Notes under the pieces: model-generated
Told to the model about the DNA's origin: nothing
Seen by the model: the letters and a program-made list of their open reading frames with translations, nothing else
The model's database searches: none
In this document: one piece after another, positions 25,653 through 35,284 of the stretch
Layout: the number at the start of each line of letters is the position of its first letter
Position numbering within the stretch: the stretch's first letter is position 1
Assembly (NCBI RefSeq): GCF_017874035.1
Contig: NZ_JAGGKV010000011.1
Coordinates: 124,001 to 188,000, forward strand
Source of the DNA: Paenibacillus aceris
Lineage (GTDB): Bacteria; Bacillota; Bacilli; Paenibacillales; NBRC-103111
Direction: 5' to 3'
DNA length: 64,000 nucleotides
Made by a program: the position numbers and the translations under genes

Positions 25653-27143
25653 CTACGCCTGAAGGGTTGTACAGCATACAGCTAGCCCTAAGCGTTCATA
25701 CTGCTCCGCAGGCGCTTCGTTTTCCTCCATCAGGCGCTTCAACAGCTCGATCATTCTCCACTCTACCTCTGGGAGATTAGTTAACGGATTCTGCTGAAAC
25801 GGATCCTTCTGCAGGTCATATAGCAGCGTACCGAAAGAGTGATAATGGTTGTAGCCAGCCGCTCTGATCTTCATCGTTTGAACGTCCTTCGTAAAGGAGA
25901 ATGGCGCCTGAAGCCTGATTTCTTGCAGCTCCTGTACGGAGAATCGGCTACGCATATGAGTAGGCATTAGAGTGTAATTATACAAAGGTGTATTATCCTT
26001 GGAGAGCGGAGCCCGCATGTATACGTATTTGCCATCGGTCACATTTACATGCGCCCCATGCAAGCCGAATAGCGCAGCTTCACGAACTTCCTTATCCTGT
26101 GCGATCGTATGCTCAAGATCCTTACCCTGCATATCCGGAGGAATGTCCACACCGAAATATCTTAGCAGTGTTGGAGCCAAATCGATCGTCTGTACGAGAC
26201 TCTGTCTTCGTTCATTGCATGCACCGTTGCGGGGATCCCAGATGAATAAAGGCATGTGGGCGATTTCGTTATAGAACGGCATGATCGTCTTCGCCCACCA
26301 ATCATGCTCACCAAGCAAATAGCCATGATCCGTGTTGACGATGAGCATCGTATCCTTCCATAGATCCAGCTCATCCATCGTATCAAGCACCTTGCCCAAA
26401 TAATGATCGCACATGCTGAGCAATGCGGCATATTCGTAGCGGACGTGCTCGATCTCCTCCTTTGTCTCCTTAACCGGACCGTACGGCGGCCAGTCAAAGT
26501 GTTTACCTTCATAAGTGTGAGGGTACAAGTCTCGATAAGCCTGCGGCGCATAGAAAGGCTCATGTGGATCGAACGTTTCAATCTGCAAGAACCACCGGTC
26601 CGCCTCCCGGTTATGGCGTATAAACTCAAGGCCCTTCTCCATTGTCTGGGCCTGCGGGAAATCCTTTTCCTCCCGAATGTATGTCCGATTGATCCAATCC
26701 TGACGGATGAGCTGGTGCATCTCCTTCATGGCGACCATTTCGGGCAGTTCGGGCTCAGCCACTTCGCCCTTCCAGGGATCCCCCTCCTGCCCGCGGATTA
26801 ATTCGAATGAGCTGTAACGGGTGTGGTAGGTTCCTCCGCCGTCCTCCCAATAATGCTGGTGATCGGTAACGAGGTGGGTATACACGCCGTTTTTCTTTAA
26901 TAATTCAGGCATAGAGTCATCAAATGGCTCCATCGGTCCCCAGCTGCGGTGCAGGAAGTTGTACCTTCCGGTCTGAAGTTCCCGACGCGCAGGCATACAA
27001 GGCATGCTTCCTACGTAGGCCTGATCGAATGTCACCGTCTTCTCTGCTAGCCGCTTAAAGTTCGGTGCATGGATCCAATCGCAGCCATAAGGAGGCAGCA
27101 TATGTCTATTTAGTGTATCAAACATCAGCATAATCGCTTTCAT
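25653..27143 (-). CDS. Cys-type sulfatase (alkaline-phosphatase superfamily), CMPAR motif
   Basis: A 496-residue S1-type sulfatase. The active-site signature CMPARRELQTGR starts at Cys49, which the adjacent FGE would convert to formylglycine. Metal-binding positions are suggested by MFDTLNRHML near the N-terminus and NTDHGYLLGEHDWW in the second half. No signal peptide is visible, so it should act in the cytoplasm. Its ATG overlaps the stop of the histidine-kinase gene (ATGA). It is a close paralogue of the sulfatase at 44687-46156 and shares long stretches such as MPARR, YNFLHRSWGP and RGQEGDPWKGEVA. The sulfated sugar cannot be read from the sequence. Confidence 0.92.
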   Translation of the reverse strand: MKAIMLMFDTLNRHMLPPYGCDWIHAPNFKRLAEKTVTFDQAYVGSMPCMPARRELQTGRYNFLHRSWGPMEPFDDSMPELLKKNGVYTHLVTDHQHYWEDGGGTYHTRYSSFELIRGQEGDPWKGEVAEPELPEMVAMKEMHQLIRQDWINRTYIREEKDFPQAQTMEKGLEFIRHNREADRWFLQIETFDPHEPFYAPQAYRDLYPHTYEGKHFDWPPYGPVKETKEEIEHVRYEYAALLSMCDHYLGKVLDTMDELDLWKDTMLIVNTDHGYLLGEHDWWAKTIMPFYNEIAHMPLFIWDPRNGACNERRQSLVQTIDLAPTLLRYFGVDIPPDMQGKDLEHTIAQDKEVREAALFGLHGAHVNVTDGKYVYMRAPLSKDNTPLYNYTLMPTHMRSRFSVQELQEIRLQAPFSFTKDVQTMKIRAAGYNHYHSFGTLLYDLQKDPFQQNPLTNLPEVEWRMIELLKRLMEENEAPAEQYERLGLAVCCTTLQA

Positions 27144-28990
27144 GGGTTACCCTCACTTTCTGACTTGTTTTGGATGAGATGGAGCGGCAACCGAATCGAA
27201 GCAACAGTTCCGCGCCCCTCGAAAGCGTCAAGGCTAAGCCCGTAGGAGCTTCCGTACTGCAGCACGATGCGAGCGTGCACGTTCGCAATGCCGAGGTTCG
27301 GCTGTTTGCCGTACTCATGTAGCGCGTTCTCTGAAAGCTGCTTCAGCATTGCTTGAATCTGCTCCAATCGCTCCTTGCGAATGCCCGGACCGTTATCTGC
27401 TACCTCAATGACGAGATCAGACCGGTCATCGAAAGCATTCACGATGATAGTTCCTTTCCCTTGCTTTGCTTCAATGGCATACTTGACCGCATTCTCGACG
27501 AGCGGCTGCACAATCAGCTTGGGGATCAAGCAATTCATAAATTTCTCGTTGACGCTAAACTGACTGCGGAACGTACCCGGAAACCGAATATGAACGATCG
27601 ACAAAAAATGTTTCAGCTGTGTCAATTCTTCCTCCAGCCTCACAATAGCATTCATATCCTGCGCCGTGTAACGGTAGAAGTTCGCCAGACTACGGGCCAT
27701 CTTCACGATCTCCGGCATATCCTCCAGATAAGCCATACTTTTAATGATATCCAACGAATTATACAGGAAATGAGGATTAATCTGATTTTGAAGCGCCTTC
27801 ACCAACGCTTCCTTCTCCCGAAGCTGAAGGCTGACCTCCTGCAGTCTCATCGTGCTCACGGTGTCCAGCAACTGGCTCACCTGCTCGATCATCATGTTGA
27901 AACTTCGGTTTAAATACTGAAATTCATCATATCCCGATGTATAAGAGGCGCGAACATGCAGGTCTCCCCGTTCTACACTGCCCATCACCTGTCGCAAGTG
28001 CAGGATCGGCTTCACGAAGGCGCGAGATATGAACGGCACCACCAAAACAATGCAGCATGCAACCATGACGAAGGCAAGAATCATCGTGTTAGGTGTATGT
28101 TTGGCTGCCGATGCCATCTCCTCGTAGGGGACAATCGACACGAACGACCAGCCTGTCGTATCCGACCGGGTCACAGCAACCAGTGTTCGCCTCCCCTCCC
28201 ATTGCTGAATCGAGGCCTTTTCGTTATTGGATAAATCGAGCTGCCTTAACGCCGTTTGCTCTCGAGGCAAGCCGAGCCACTTATAATTCGGATAATAAAC
28301 AATCCCATCCTGTTCGGAGACAATAAAGAAGTGGCCCTGCGGAGCAAGGCTGGACTTTTCGAAAGTACGCTGAATTTCGTCCAAGTTAAAATCGATCACC
28401 AGCTTCCCGAGCAGATCCATGTTTTCAACACTGTAAATCGGCATCTCTAGCGAGAGAACCCTTACATCCTCGATCACATACTTCACTGCATGGGTCGGAA
28501 TGACTTCTGCCTTATCAGGGATGCCATTCTGATACCAGGGTTCCTGAGCGAGCATCTCCTCCGAACGCAAAGCCAGGTTGGTCATAGCCAATGTGCGGCC
28601 GTCGGGCGTACGCAGGAACATCCCTACAATCTCCGGATAATTCAGAGCAACATATCTCCTCAGCACATTCTGAACGTTCTGCTGCTCCTCGAGAGACGCT
28701 TGCTGCCCGTATTTCATCCATCGCTGGACAAGCTCTTCCTTAGCCACAGAGGACGTCGATTTGGTCAGCTGGTAAATATAGAAGTCGATATGATGATTGA
28801 GCCGAAGCGTCGCTTCCTGGGAGATGCGGTGGAAATCCCCTTTAATACTGTTATTGTATAAGTGATACGATAAAAATCCCATCAACAGAATGGTGAGCAA
28901 GCCCACCAGCAGCAAGGCAACTGTCAGCTTTGTTTTGATAGAGAAACGAAAGTGAAGGCGTCCAAAAATATACTTCATCGGCTCACACAT
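27140..28990 (-). CDS. YesM-like membrane sensor histidine kinase
   Basis: A 616-residue kinase. A membrane helix at about residues 22-45 is followed by an extracellular Cache-like sensor. A second helix (MILAFVMVACCIVLVVPFI) and a HAMP domain come next. The His_kinase motif QNQINPHFLYNSLDIIKS holds the phosphorylated histidine, and the ATPase domain has VADNGPG. The gene starts inside the end of the response-regulator gene (8-nt overlap) and ends overlapping the sulfatase start, so regulator, kinase and sulfatase are tightly coupled. It probably senses a sulfated glycan or its fragments outside the cell. Confidence 0.92.
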   Translation of the reverse strand: MCEPMKYIFGRLHFRFSIKTKLTVALLLVGLLTILLMGFLSYHLYNNSIKGDFHRISQEATLRLNHHIDFYIYQLTKSTSSVAKEELVQRWMKYGQQASLEEQQNVQNVLRRYVALNYPEIVGMFLRTPDGRTLAMTNLALRSEEMLAQEPWYQNGIPDKAEVIPTHAVKYVIEDVRVLSLEMPIYSVENMDLLGKLVIDFNLDEIQRTFEKSSLAPQGHFFIVSEQDGIVYYPNYKWLGLPREQTALRQLDLSNNEKASIQQWEGRRTLVAVTRSDTTGWSFVSIVPYEEMASAAKHTPNTMILAFVMVACCIVLVVPFISRAFVKPILHLRQVMGSVERGDLHVRASYTSGYDEFQYLNRSFNMMIEQVSQLLDTVSTMRLQEVSLQLREKEALVKALQNQINPHFLYNSLDIIKSMAYLEDMPEIVKMARSLANFYRYTAQDMNAIVRLEEELTQLKHFLSIVHIRFPGTFRSQFSVNEKFMNCLIPKLIVQPLVENAVKYAIEAKQGKGTIIVNAFDDRSDLVIEVADNGPGIRKERLEQIQAMLKQLSENALHEYGKQPNLGIANVHARIVLQYGSSYGLSLDAFEGRGTVASIRLPLHLIQNKSESEGNP

Positions 28991-29990
28991 TTAACCATTT
29001 CCGATACTCATTAGGCGACTGGCCCGTTAGCTGCTTGAACACGCGGTTAAAATGCGGCAGAGACTGAAAGCCAACCTGCTCAGCAACTTCATAGACCTTA
29101 AGCTCCCCATCAACGAGCATGTGCTTGGCCTGCCTGATGCGCAATGAGTTTAAATAGTTAATAAAGGATTGCCCTTTATACTTCTTAAAGAGCAGGCTGA
29201 ACTGTGAAACGCTGATATGGAACCGCTGTGTAATATCTGAGACCGAATGCTCCTCCTGGTAATGAGCTTGCAGAAAGTCGCACACCTTCCGAATGATCTG
29301 GCGCATCTCGACATTGTTCAATGCGTTGTAGCATTGCAGCCACTCCTCTGTCAGCTTAAGAAAGTGAGCGCTTACCTCTTCTCCCACTGAAAAAGGAAGC
29401 CAAGTAAAGTCCGGTTGCATACTTTGGATCAAATCATTGTACTTGCTTGAAAAGGTTCGAAGCAGTACGCCCTTCTCGTTCTCCTGCAGGTCTGTAGCAT
29501 CTAGGATGCAATTCACGATACGAGCCTGTTCCTTGAATAACGCCATGGCGTCGTAATCCACAATTTTATCAAATAATTGTTGAATGCTGAGGTAATAGTG
29601 CCGTAGATTGTGAAATTGCGGAATTTGTGCTTTAGCCTTCTCAAGTGCATTGCTCAGCTCTTCCTCAAGAATGGGCTTCAGCAAAAAATCACTTGCATGA
29701 TATCTCAGCGCTTGACGAGCATATTCAAATTCATTGTGACCTGTAAGAATGATGGTAATAATCGGCAGCTGCCGTTCCGCAATCTCGCGCACAAGCCATA
29801 GGCCGTCTTGAATCGGCATCATGATATCGGTAATAACAATTGTGGGCCAAACCTGGTAAATGGTCTGCAGCGCCTCTTCACCGTTGCACGCCTCGGCCAC
29901 AACCTCAAATGCACCGCCCAGTTGCTCCACCATCTTGACAACAGCACTTCGAATCCACTGCTCATCCTCTACGACCATGACTTGATACAT
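28983..29990 (-). CDS. Short YesN-like response regulator with AraC-type DNA-binding domain
   Basis: A 335-residue response regulator, shorter than typical YesN proteins (about 500). The receiver domain starts MYQVMVVEDEQW, with the phospho-Asp in TIVITDIMMPIQDG. The C-terminal AraC domain ends PHFNRVFKQLTGQSPNEYRKWL. The ribosome-binding site is weak (GGATGG). It comes after the permease gene with a 100-nt gap and overlaps the kinase gene. It is the likely activator of the LplABC-type transporter and the two neighbouring sulfatase genes. Confidence 0.91.
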   Translation of the reverse strand: MYQVMVVEDEQWIRSAVVKMVEQLGGAFEVVAEACNGEEALQTIYQVWPTIVITDIMMPIQDGLWLVREIAERQLPIITIILTGHNEFEYARQALRYHASDFLLKPILEEELSNALEKAKAQIPQFHNLRHYYLSIQQLFDKIVDYDAMALFKEQARIVNCILDATDLQENEKGVLLRTFSSKYNDLIQSMQPDFTWLPFSVGEEVSAHFLKLTEEWLQCYNALNNVEMRQIIRKVCDFLQAHYQEEHSVSDITQRFHISVSQFSLLFKKYKGQSFINYLNSLRIRQAKHMLVDGELKVYEVAEQVGFQSLPHFNRVFKQLTGQSPNEYRKWLNV

Positions 29991-30090
29991 AGGAACACCA
30001 TCCGATTGTTTAGTAATGACTTGCCCTTTTGATCCAGAGGCATCTCCATCCCATTATAACACGCTCGGTAAGTGCACCTATATCCCCTTC

Positions 30091-30960
30091 TTACCCTTTC
30101 ACAGAGCCAACGAGCATGCCCTTGTCAAAGTACTTTTGGAAGAACGGATACATCACAATCATCGGGATCGAGGCCATAACGACAACAGCCATCTTTACTG
30201 GAGGACCAAACTCATAACCGTTCGCAACAGATTCCACGGAATTGCCTGATTCAAGTACGATTTGCCGCAAAAAGACTTGTAAAGGAATCATTTGAGAATC
30301 ACTAATAAATAGAACCGCCTGAAAATAGGAGTTCCAATAAAACACCGCGTAAAATACGATAAAGGTCGCTACCGAAGTCATGGACAAGGGAAGCATTACC
30401 CGGAAAAATAACATCCACTCTCCGCAGCCGTCTATCCGTGCCGCTTCCTCAAGCTCTTTAGGCGTGTTCTGGAAAAAGCTTCGCATGACAATTAAATTGA
30501 AAGGCAAGATGAGATTATTCAAATACAGCGACCAGTAGCTGTTCAACAGTCCTAACTGATTGGTCAGCAGGTACATAGGGATGATACCGCCACTGAAGAG
30601 TATGGTTATAATAACCATAATATTGAGTACTTTTCTGCCCTTCAGCCATGTTCGGGAAAGTCCATAAGCCATAAGCGTCGTTGCCGAAATACTAAGCACT
30701 GTCCCTACGATCGTAATCTGAAAAGCATTCCAATACGATGTAAGGAAGTTGTGATTATTGAACAGGTACCCGTAAGAATTTAAAGTCCAGGTTCGTGGGA
30801 TTAGGAAGAATCCCCTTGAAAGCATTTCCTGCTTGGTTGAGAACGAGCTTAATAGAACATAAAGGCAAGGGAAAAGCACACCAAGCAAAATTATCGCGAG
30901 CAGCACATAGACGATCGCCTCAAAGACGGAAGGCATACGCAGCGAAGCTTGATTTTTCAT
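30091..30960 (-). CDS. LplC-type sugar ABC transporter permease
   Basis: A 289-residue permease of the LplC/YtcP branch of CUT1 transporters. It has multiple membrane segments and the coupling loop EEAARIDGCGEWMLFFRVMLPLS. The C-terminus is FDKGMLVGSVKG, diagnostic of the family. The start MKNQASLRMP is chosen because a GAGGGTG lies 9 nt upstream; a GTG-opened frame seven codons earlier lacks one. It begins one base after the stop of the LplB-type gene. No transporter ATPase is encoded here, as usual for this branch. Confidence 0.92.
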   Translation of the reverse strand: MKNQASLRMPSVFEAIVYVLLAIILLGVLFPCLYVLLSSFSTKQEMLSRGFFLIPRTWTLNSYGYLFNNHNFLTSYWNAFQITIVGTVLSISATTLMAYGLSRTWLKGRKVLNIMVIITILFSGGIIPMYLLTNQLGLLNSYWSLYLNNLILPFNLIVMRSFFQNTPKELEEAARIDGCGEWMLFFRVMLPLSMTSVATFIVFYAVFYWNSYFQAVLFISDSQMIPLQVFLRQIVLESGNSVESVANGYEFGPPVKMAVVVMASIPMIVMYPFFQKYFDKGMLVGSVKG

Positions 30961-30961
30961 G

Positions 30962-31915
30962 TTAATAGACACCCTCCTCACCGATCTTGCGGGACGCGCG
31001 GTTAGCGATATATACGAGTCCGAGTCCGATTAACGCCTTAAACAAACCTACCGCAGTGGTGTAGCTGAACTCAGCTTGGTTGATCCCTACACGATACACG
31101 TATGTGTCGAACACCTCAGAAACCTGAATATTCAGTGAATTCTGCAGGAGCAGAATGTGCTCGAAGCCGGTATCCATAACATGCCCGAGGCGCAATATAA
31201 ACAGAATAATAATAGTGGAGCGTAGTGCAGGCAGGTTGATATGCCAGATTTGGCGTAAACGGCTCGCGCCGTCCACTCGGGCAGCTTCATACAGTGTTGG
31301 ATCTACCGAGGCAAGAGCCGCAAGAAAGATAATCGCGCTCCAGCCAGCTTCTTTCCATATGACCTGTAGCAAATACAGGATGCGAAAAGAGTCTGGATTC
31401 GTCATGATGTCTAGCCTTTCGTAGCCCCATGTGGAAATCAGATTATTGATTCCCCCATCCTGTGTAGAAAATAACAGCGCCGTCATGCTGACGATAACGA
31501 CCCAACTTAAAAAGTGGGGAACGTACAGCAGCGTTTGTGCTCCCTTCTTAAACCATTGGATTCGCACCTCATTCAGCAGAAGAGCAAGAACAATGGGCAC
31601 TGGAAAGAAGAAAAATAAATTCAATGCACTAATCATCAGTGTATTGCGGAAGATCATCCAAAAATCAGGGTCCTTGAACAGCGTCTCAAAATGCTGCAAT
31701 CCAACCCAAGAACTTCCTAAAAACCCCTCGAACGGATCGTACTCTTGAAATGCAATCAGGATACCAGCCATCGGAACATATTTGAATATGATGAAGAACA
31801 GAAAGCCTGGCAGCATCATGATATAGATTGGCAGCCCACGCTTCCACTCAAACCACCGGCTGCGAGTCAATGTCTTGCTTTTTACATTCTCTGGATGTGC
31901 AACTGCTGTGCTCAA
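30962..31915 (-). CDS. LplB-type sugar ABC transporter permease
   Basis: A 317-residue permease of the LplB branch. GLPIYIMMLPGFLFFIIFKYVPM opens the first membrane helix, and the coupling loop is YEAARVDGASRLRQIWHINLPAL. The start is taken as TTG at 31915, 8 nt after AAGGAGG; a GTG six codons earlier overlaps that site. It pairs with the LplC-type gene. LplABC-like systems in these bacteria often carry acidic or complex oligosaccharides, which would fit the sulfatases in the same run. Confidence 0.91.
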   Translation of the reverse strand: MSTAVAHPENVKSKTLTRSRWFEWKRGLPIYIMMLPGFLFFIIFKYVPMAGILIAFQEYDPFEGFLGSSWVGLQHFETLFKDPDFWMIFRNTLMISALNLFFFFPVPIVLALLLNEVRIQWFKKGAQTLLYVPHFLSWVVIVSMTALLFSTQDGGINNLISTWGYERLDIMTNPDSFRILYLLQVIWKEAGWSAIIFLAALASVDPTLYEAARVDGASRLRQIWHINLPALRSTIIILFILRLGHVMDTGFEHILLLQNSLNIQVSEVFDTYVYRVGINQAEFSYTTAVGLFKALIGLGLVYIANRASRKIGEEGVY

Positions 31916-31943
31916 GCCTATAACCTCCTTCACCCTAGAGTGA

Positions 31944-31980
31944 CCGGGAAGCTTGAGCCATGGCGGCCGCCTCTTCCCGG
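31944..31980 (-). promoter_or_regulatory. Intercistronic stem-loop after the LplA-type gene
   Basis: Perfect 8-bp arms, CCGGGAAG (31944-31951) and CTTCCCGG (31973-31980), lie in the 78-nt gap between the binding-protein and permease genes. No T-run follows. This matches the hairpins found after two other binding-protein genes in the window. Confidence 0.6.
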
Positions 31981-31993
31981 CTTCAATATCATC

Positions 31994-33532
31994 TCATTGA
32001 TTCACTTTCTGATACTCTTCATTCATTTCCTGAATGATCTTGTCACCGCCAGCAGCCTTCCACTCTGCAATCGCCTTGTCGATCGAGTCAATAGGCTCTT
32101 GACCTGCAATGATCTTAACCATAGTGTCCATCCACTTCTTGTCAATATTCGCACCGAGCTTTGTCGCAGTTTCCGAAACCAGCCCTGCAGCAGCATCCTT
32201 CACCTTGACCTTCTCATTGTTGTCGAAGTAGTTCTTGATCGTTGCTACTTCCTTCGGATCCATCCACTTATAAATCAAGAACATTGGATCAAAGCGCTTG
32301 AAGAACCATCCTAGCAGCAAGAATTGACGATCTTTCACCGATGCTTCCAGTTGCTCGTACTTCGTATCGCTGATCTTCTTGTAGTGAACACCCTCAATCC
32401 CGTGTTTAACAAAATCATAGCCCTCATCCGACAGCATATAATCTAACAGCTTCAGGATCCGTTGCTGCTTCTTAGCATCAATTTTGGAATTGATGACGAT
32501 TTTATCTCCTGATGTGGAACTTTTGATTCCGCTTTTGCCGGATGTTCCCTTCGGCGGCATCAGCTGCACGAGTTCAGCCTTGGGATCCGTTTTCAACAAG
32601 GGTGGAATCGTTTCCACGTACAACTGCTGTGGATTTACCGGGGCTATGCCGGATTTGCCAGCCTCCAGCTTGTTGAGTGAGTCTCGCGACTTCAAGATCG
32701 GGGAATCCTTGTCGAGCACCCCCTCCGCATACGCCTTGCGCATGAACCCAATATAGTCCTTGAGCTCCTTAGCCTGCGTCTGCATCGGAATCAGCTTTCC
32801 GTTGCCGTCAAGTGTCCAGTTGTTCGCTAGACCAAAGCTAGTGGTCAAGTATGCCGCCGTACCGCCAAAACCAAACGCCCCTCCTGGATTTACCTCCATG
32901 GAGAAGCCTACCGTATCCTGCTTCCCGTTGCCGTCAGGATCTTTCATCGCGAAGGCTTTGGCTACTTCGTAGAACTCATCGATCGTCTCCGGCATCTTAA
33001 GTCCCAATTTGTCCATCCAGTCCTTGCGAATCGCGAGCGAGTCCCGCACCTCTTGGTAATAGAACGGAATTCCGTAATACTTCTCTTTCGGGTTAAACTG
33101 CTTAATCGCTTCCTCCGGGATATATTTGACTATGTTCGGATATTTGCTCAATTCAGGTCGTACATTCATAAACACATCCTTCGATTGCCACTTAACAAAC
33201 TCCGCTTTAGGCGCGTAAAACACATCCGGGAAGTTGTTGGACGCTGCCATGACGTTCAGTTTCTCCTGATAGTTCGCAGAGGGAACCCATTCGATCTTTA
33301 AGTCAATATTTAGACGTTTGTTGATCTCTTCGACCATTGGGTGATTCGGTGCCCAGCCGCCGCCGGCATAGCTGCGTGTCATCAGGTTAATGGTAATTTT
33401 TTCGCCTGGATCATCGACGACTCCTCCGGCTTTCCCTTCCTTAGACTTAGTAGTAGCTGAGCTTCCTGCACATCCAGTCAATGCTGAGGAAATCAACAGA
33501 GTACCTAGCGTAATCGCGGTCCATCTCTTCAT
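31994..33532 (-). CDS. LplA-type sugar-binding lipoprotein
   Basis: A 512-residue extracellular binding protein of the LplA/family 1 type; the length of over 500 residues is typical. The signal peptide ends in LTGC (Cys about 21), followed by a Lys/Ser/Gly linker. The segment WIPSANY-like (WVPSANYQEKLNVMAASNNFPDV) near residue 80 is characteristic of these proteins. GGGAGG lies upstream; both an ATG at 33532 and a TTG one codon earlier are possible starts. It follows the sulfatase gene at 33556-35043 by about 20 nt and heads the LplABC set. Confidence 0.92.
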   Translation of the reverse strand: MKRWTAITLGTLLISSALTGCAGSSATTKSKEGKAGGVVDDPGEKITINLMTRSYAGGGWAPNHPMVEEINKRLNIDLKIEWVPSANYQEKLNVMAASNNFPDVFYAPKAEFVKWQSKDVFMNVRPELSKYPNIVKYIPEEAIKQFNPKEKYYGIPFYYQEVRDSLAIRKDWMDKLGLKMPETIDEFYEVAKAFAMKDPDGNGKQDTVGFSMEVNPGGAFGFGGTAAYLTTSFGLANNWTLDGNGKLIPMQTQAKELKDYIGFMRKAYAEGVLDKDSPILKSRDSLNKLEAGKSGIAPVNPQQLYVETIPPLLKTDPKAELVQLMPPKGTSGKSGIKSSTSGDKIVINSKIDAKKQQRILKLLDYMLSDEGYDFVKHGIEGVHYKKISDTKYEQLEASVKDRQFLLLGWFFKRFDPMFLIYKWMDPKEVATIKNYFDNNEKVKVKDAAAGLVSETATKLGANIDKKWMDTMVKIIAGQEPIDSIDKAIAEWKAAGGDKIIQEMNEEYQKVNQ

Positions 33533-33555
33533 CAAGCTTCAGCCTCCCATAGCGA

Positions 33556-35043
33556 TTATTTCTTTTCTCTCGAGTCTCTAACATGAGGGACGACATCGCA
33601 GGTTTCCATATAGAAATTCAGCATTCTCTCTTTCAATTCTCCCCGCACTTTTGCCAACGAAACATCATGTATTCTGTTCTGGGTCTCTGCTGGATCTTGC
33701 TCCAAATCATATAATTCGTCGGTTTCATAAAATCGACGCACATATTTATATTTGTGATTCCGAACCATTATTGCCTTCGTATGCTCCGGCCCCTCACTGC
33801 GCTGCATCTCACCTCTAGGCCAATACAACATGGTTGAGTCCTCGTTAGCAGGTGCGGATTCATTACAGTGCTTCTCCCCGTGCAGCCTTCCTCCCTCGCA
33901 GAACACGGCATCCCTATGCTCCTCTGTCTCTCCTGAGATTAAGGGAGCTAGGGTCTTCCCGAAAATCGTGTAGTCGGGAGTAATTCCCGCATAGTCGTGC
34001 ACAGTTGCAGACATATCGATCAGTTCGACTAAAGCATCGTTAACCCTCGGCTTGACCGATTCCGAAGCTGGTGGCTTGACGATGAACGGAACACGCGTCA
34101 AACAGTCCTCGAATGTATTTTGATTTTTTTCCACTAGTCCGTAATCACCGGTGAAATCTCCGTGGTCCGAGAAAAAGAATACAGCAGTATCATCGTAGAT
34201 ACCCGCATCCTTAAGTGCTTTCATCAACAATCCGAATTGATGATCCACACGTGCGCACATAGCATAATAGGTGGCTCTCAGCTCTGTCCAGCTCTCCTCG
34301 GACCAGCTCTGCATGCTATATCTCTCGCGCAGACCGCTAAGTATCGATGGCTTATTCTCCGATAGGTGCTCCGTGCGAATGCGCTCAGGAATCGAAAACT
34401 TGTCAATGAGATTATACCATGACTTCTCCACGGCATAAGGAGGGTGTGGGTATAGGATCGGCAAGTAGATACATAACGGCTGATCCTTCGGAGGATTCTT
34501 GATAAGCTCGATCGCTCCCAAAATATTCGCCCAATCAGAATCGTAATAGTCGTCTTCTCCCCCGGTGTCAAGTTCTCCCACAAAGAAAGAATAATACGTA
34601 TCACTGCCTGGTGCTCCGCGCCAATTATCCCCCGTCCCTTCGAACGCTCCGCCAAAAATGGGTTTCGGCTTTCGTTCCGGCACATACTTGACGTCACAAT
34701 AAGCATCGAAACCGCTTGTCGGAGGAATGAGATCATTTTTCCCGCCCCACCAGACATAGTAGCCAGCATCCTTTAACGTCTTGAGCAGCACCGGCTCATC
34801 AGGCTTCATCATATGGTACATCGTACGATGACCTCTGACATGTGGATACCAGCCCGACATGAAGGAGCAGCGACTCGGCGTACATACAGGATTCTGGCAA
34901 AACGCGTTACTGAAGGATACCGCATCCGTAGCTACCAGCTCATCCAAATGAGGTGTGATTGCAGCCGGATTGCCCAAGTGGCCCATAACGTCTCCACGCC
35001 ACTGATCGGGGTTAAATAATAAAATATGAGGCTTTTTACTCAA
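33556..35043 (-). CDS. Cys-type sulfatase, CTPSR motif
   Basis: A 495-residue sulfatase that begins SKKPHILLFNPDQWRGD. The active-site motif CTPSRCSFMSG starts at Cys54, a formylglycine site. The C-terminal metal-site motif FFSDHGDFTGDYG is present. There is no signal peptide. The start is a TTG behind a GGGGGG-type site, which is plausible but not ideal. It is the first gene of the minus-strand run that continues into LplABC, the two-component system, another sulfatase and the FGE. It shares a 241-bp divergent control region with the plus-strand sulfatase at 35285. Its target ester is unknown. Confidence 0.91.
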   Translation of the reverse strand: MSKKPHILLFNPDQWRGDVMGHLGNPAAITPHLDELVATDAVSFSNAFCQNPVCTPSRCSFMSGWYPHVRGHRTMYHMMKPDEPVLLKTLKDAGYYVWWGGKNDLIPPTSGFDAYCDVKYVPERKPKPIFGGAFEGTGDNWRGAPGSDTYYSFFVGELDTGGEDDYYDSDWANILGAIELIKNPPKDQPLCIYLPILYPHPPYAVEKSWYNLIDKFSIPERIRTEHLSENKPSILSGLRERYSMQSWSEESWTELRATYYAMCARVDHQFGLLMKALKDAGIYDDTAVFFFSDHGDFTGDYGLVEKNQNTFEDCLTRVPFIVKPPASESVKPRVNDALVELIDMSATVHDYAGITPDYTIFGKTLAPLISGETEEHRDAVFCEGGRLHGEKHCNESAPANEDSTMLYWPRGEMQRSEGPEHTKAIMVRNHKYKYVRRFYETDELYDLEQDPAETQNRIHDVSLAKVRGELKERMLNFYMETCDVVPHVRDSREKK

Positions 35044-35135
35044 CTTGCTTTGCCCCCCCTGTTGATCTTAGTTTGCTTCGCAATGAAGTTATCTTTACTA
35101 TACCGGGTAAGCAACTGCGAAGTCGTTAACGCATT

Positions 35136-35240
35136 TTCCGATTTCTTTGCATTTTTTCCGTTGATGCGGAGCTCGAAGTAACTTCGGAAAATATGTGAAG
35201 AAATCGGAAGATCCGATATCGATGCCACGGTTCCGATTTG
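35136..35240. promoter_or_regulatory. Divergent control region with repeated TTCCGATTT motifs
   Basis: Between two divergent sulfatase genes, TTCCGATTTCTT (35136-35147) is matched by a perfect inverted copy AAGAAATCGGAA (35198-35209). A third copy, TTCCGATTTG, lies at 35231-35240. A nested pair (ATTTTTTCCG / CGGAAAAT) and the short palindrome CGAAG-TAA-CTTCG lie between the outer arms. Repeated motifs in a divergent promoter suggest an operator, perhaps for the AraC-type response regulator of this cluster. Confidence 0.55.
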
Positions 35241-35284
35241 ATATAGTCGTGGGTGATTCTATACAGAAGAAAGGATGATTTGGT

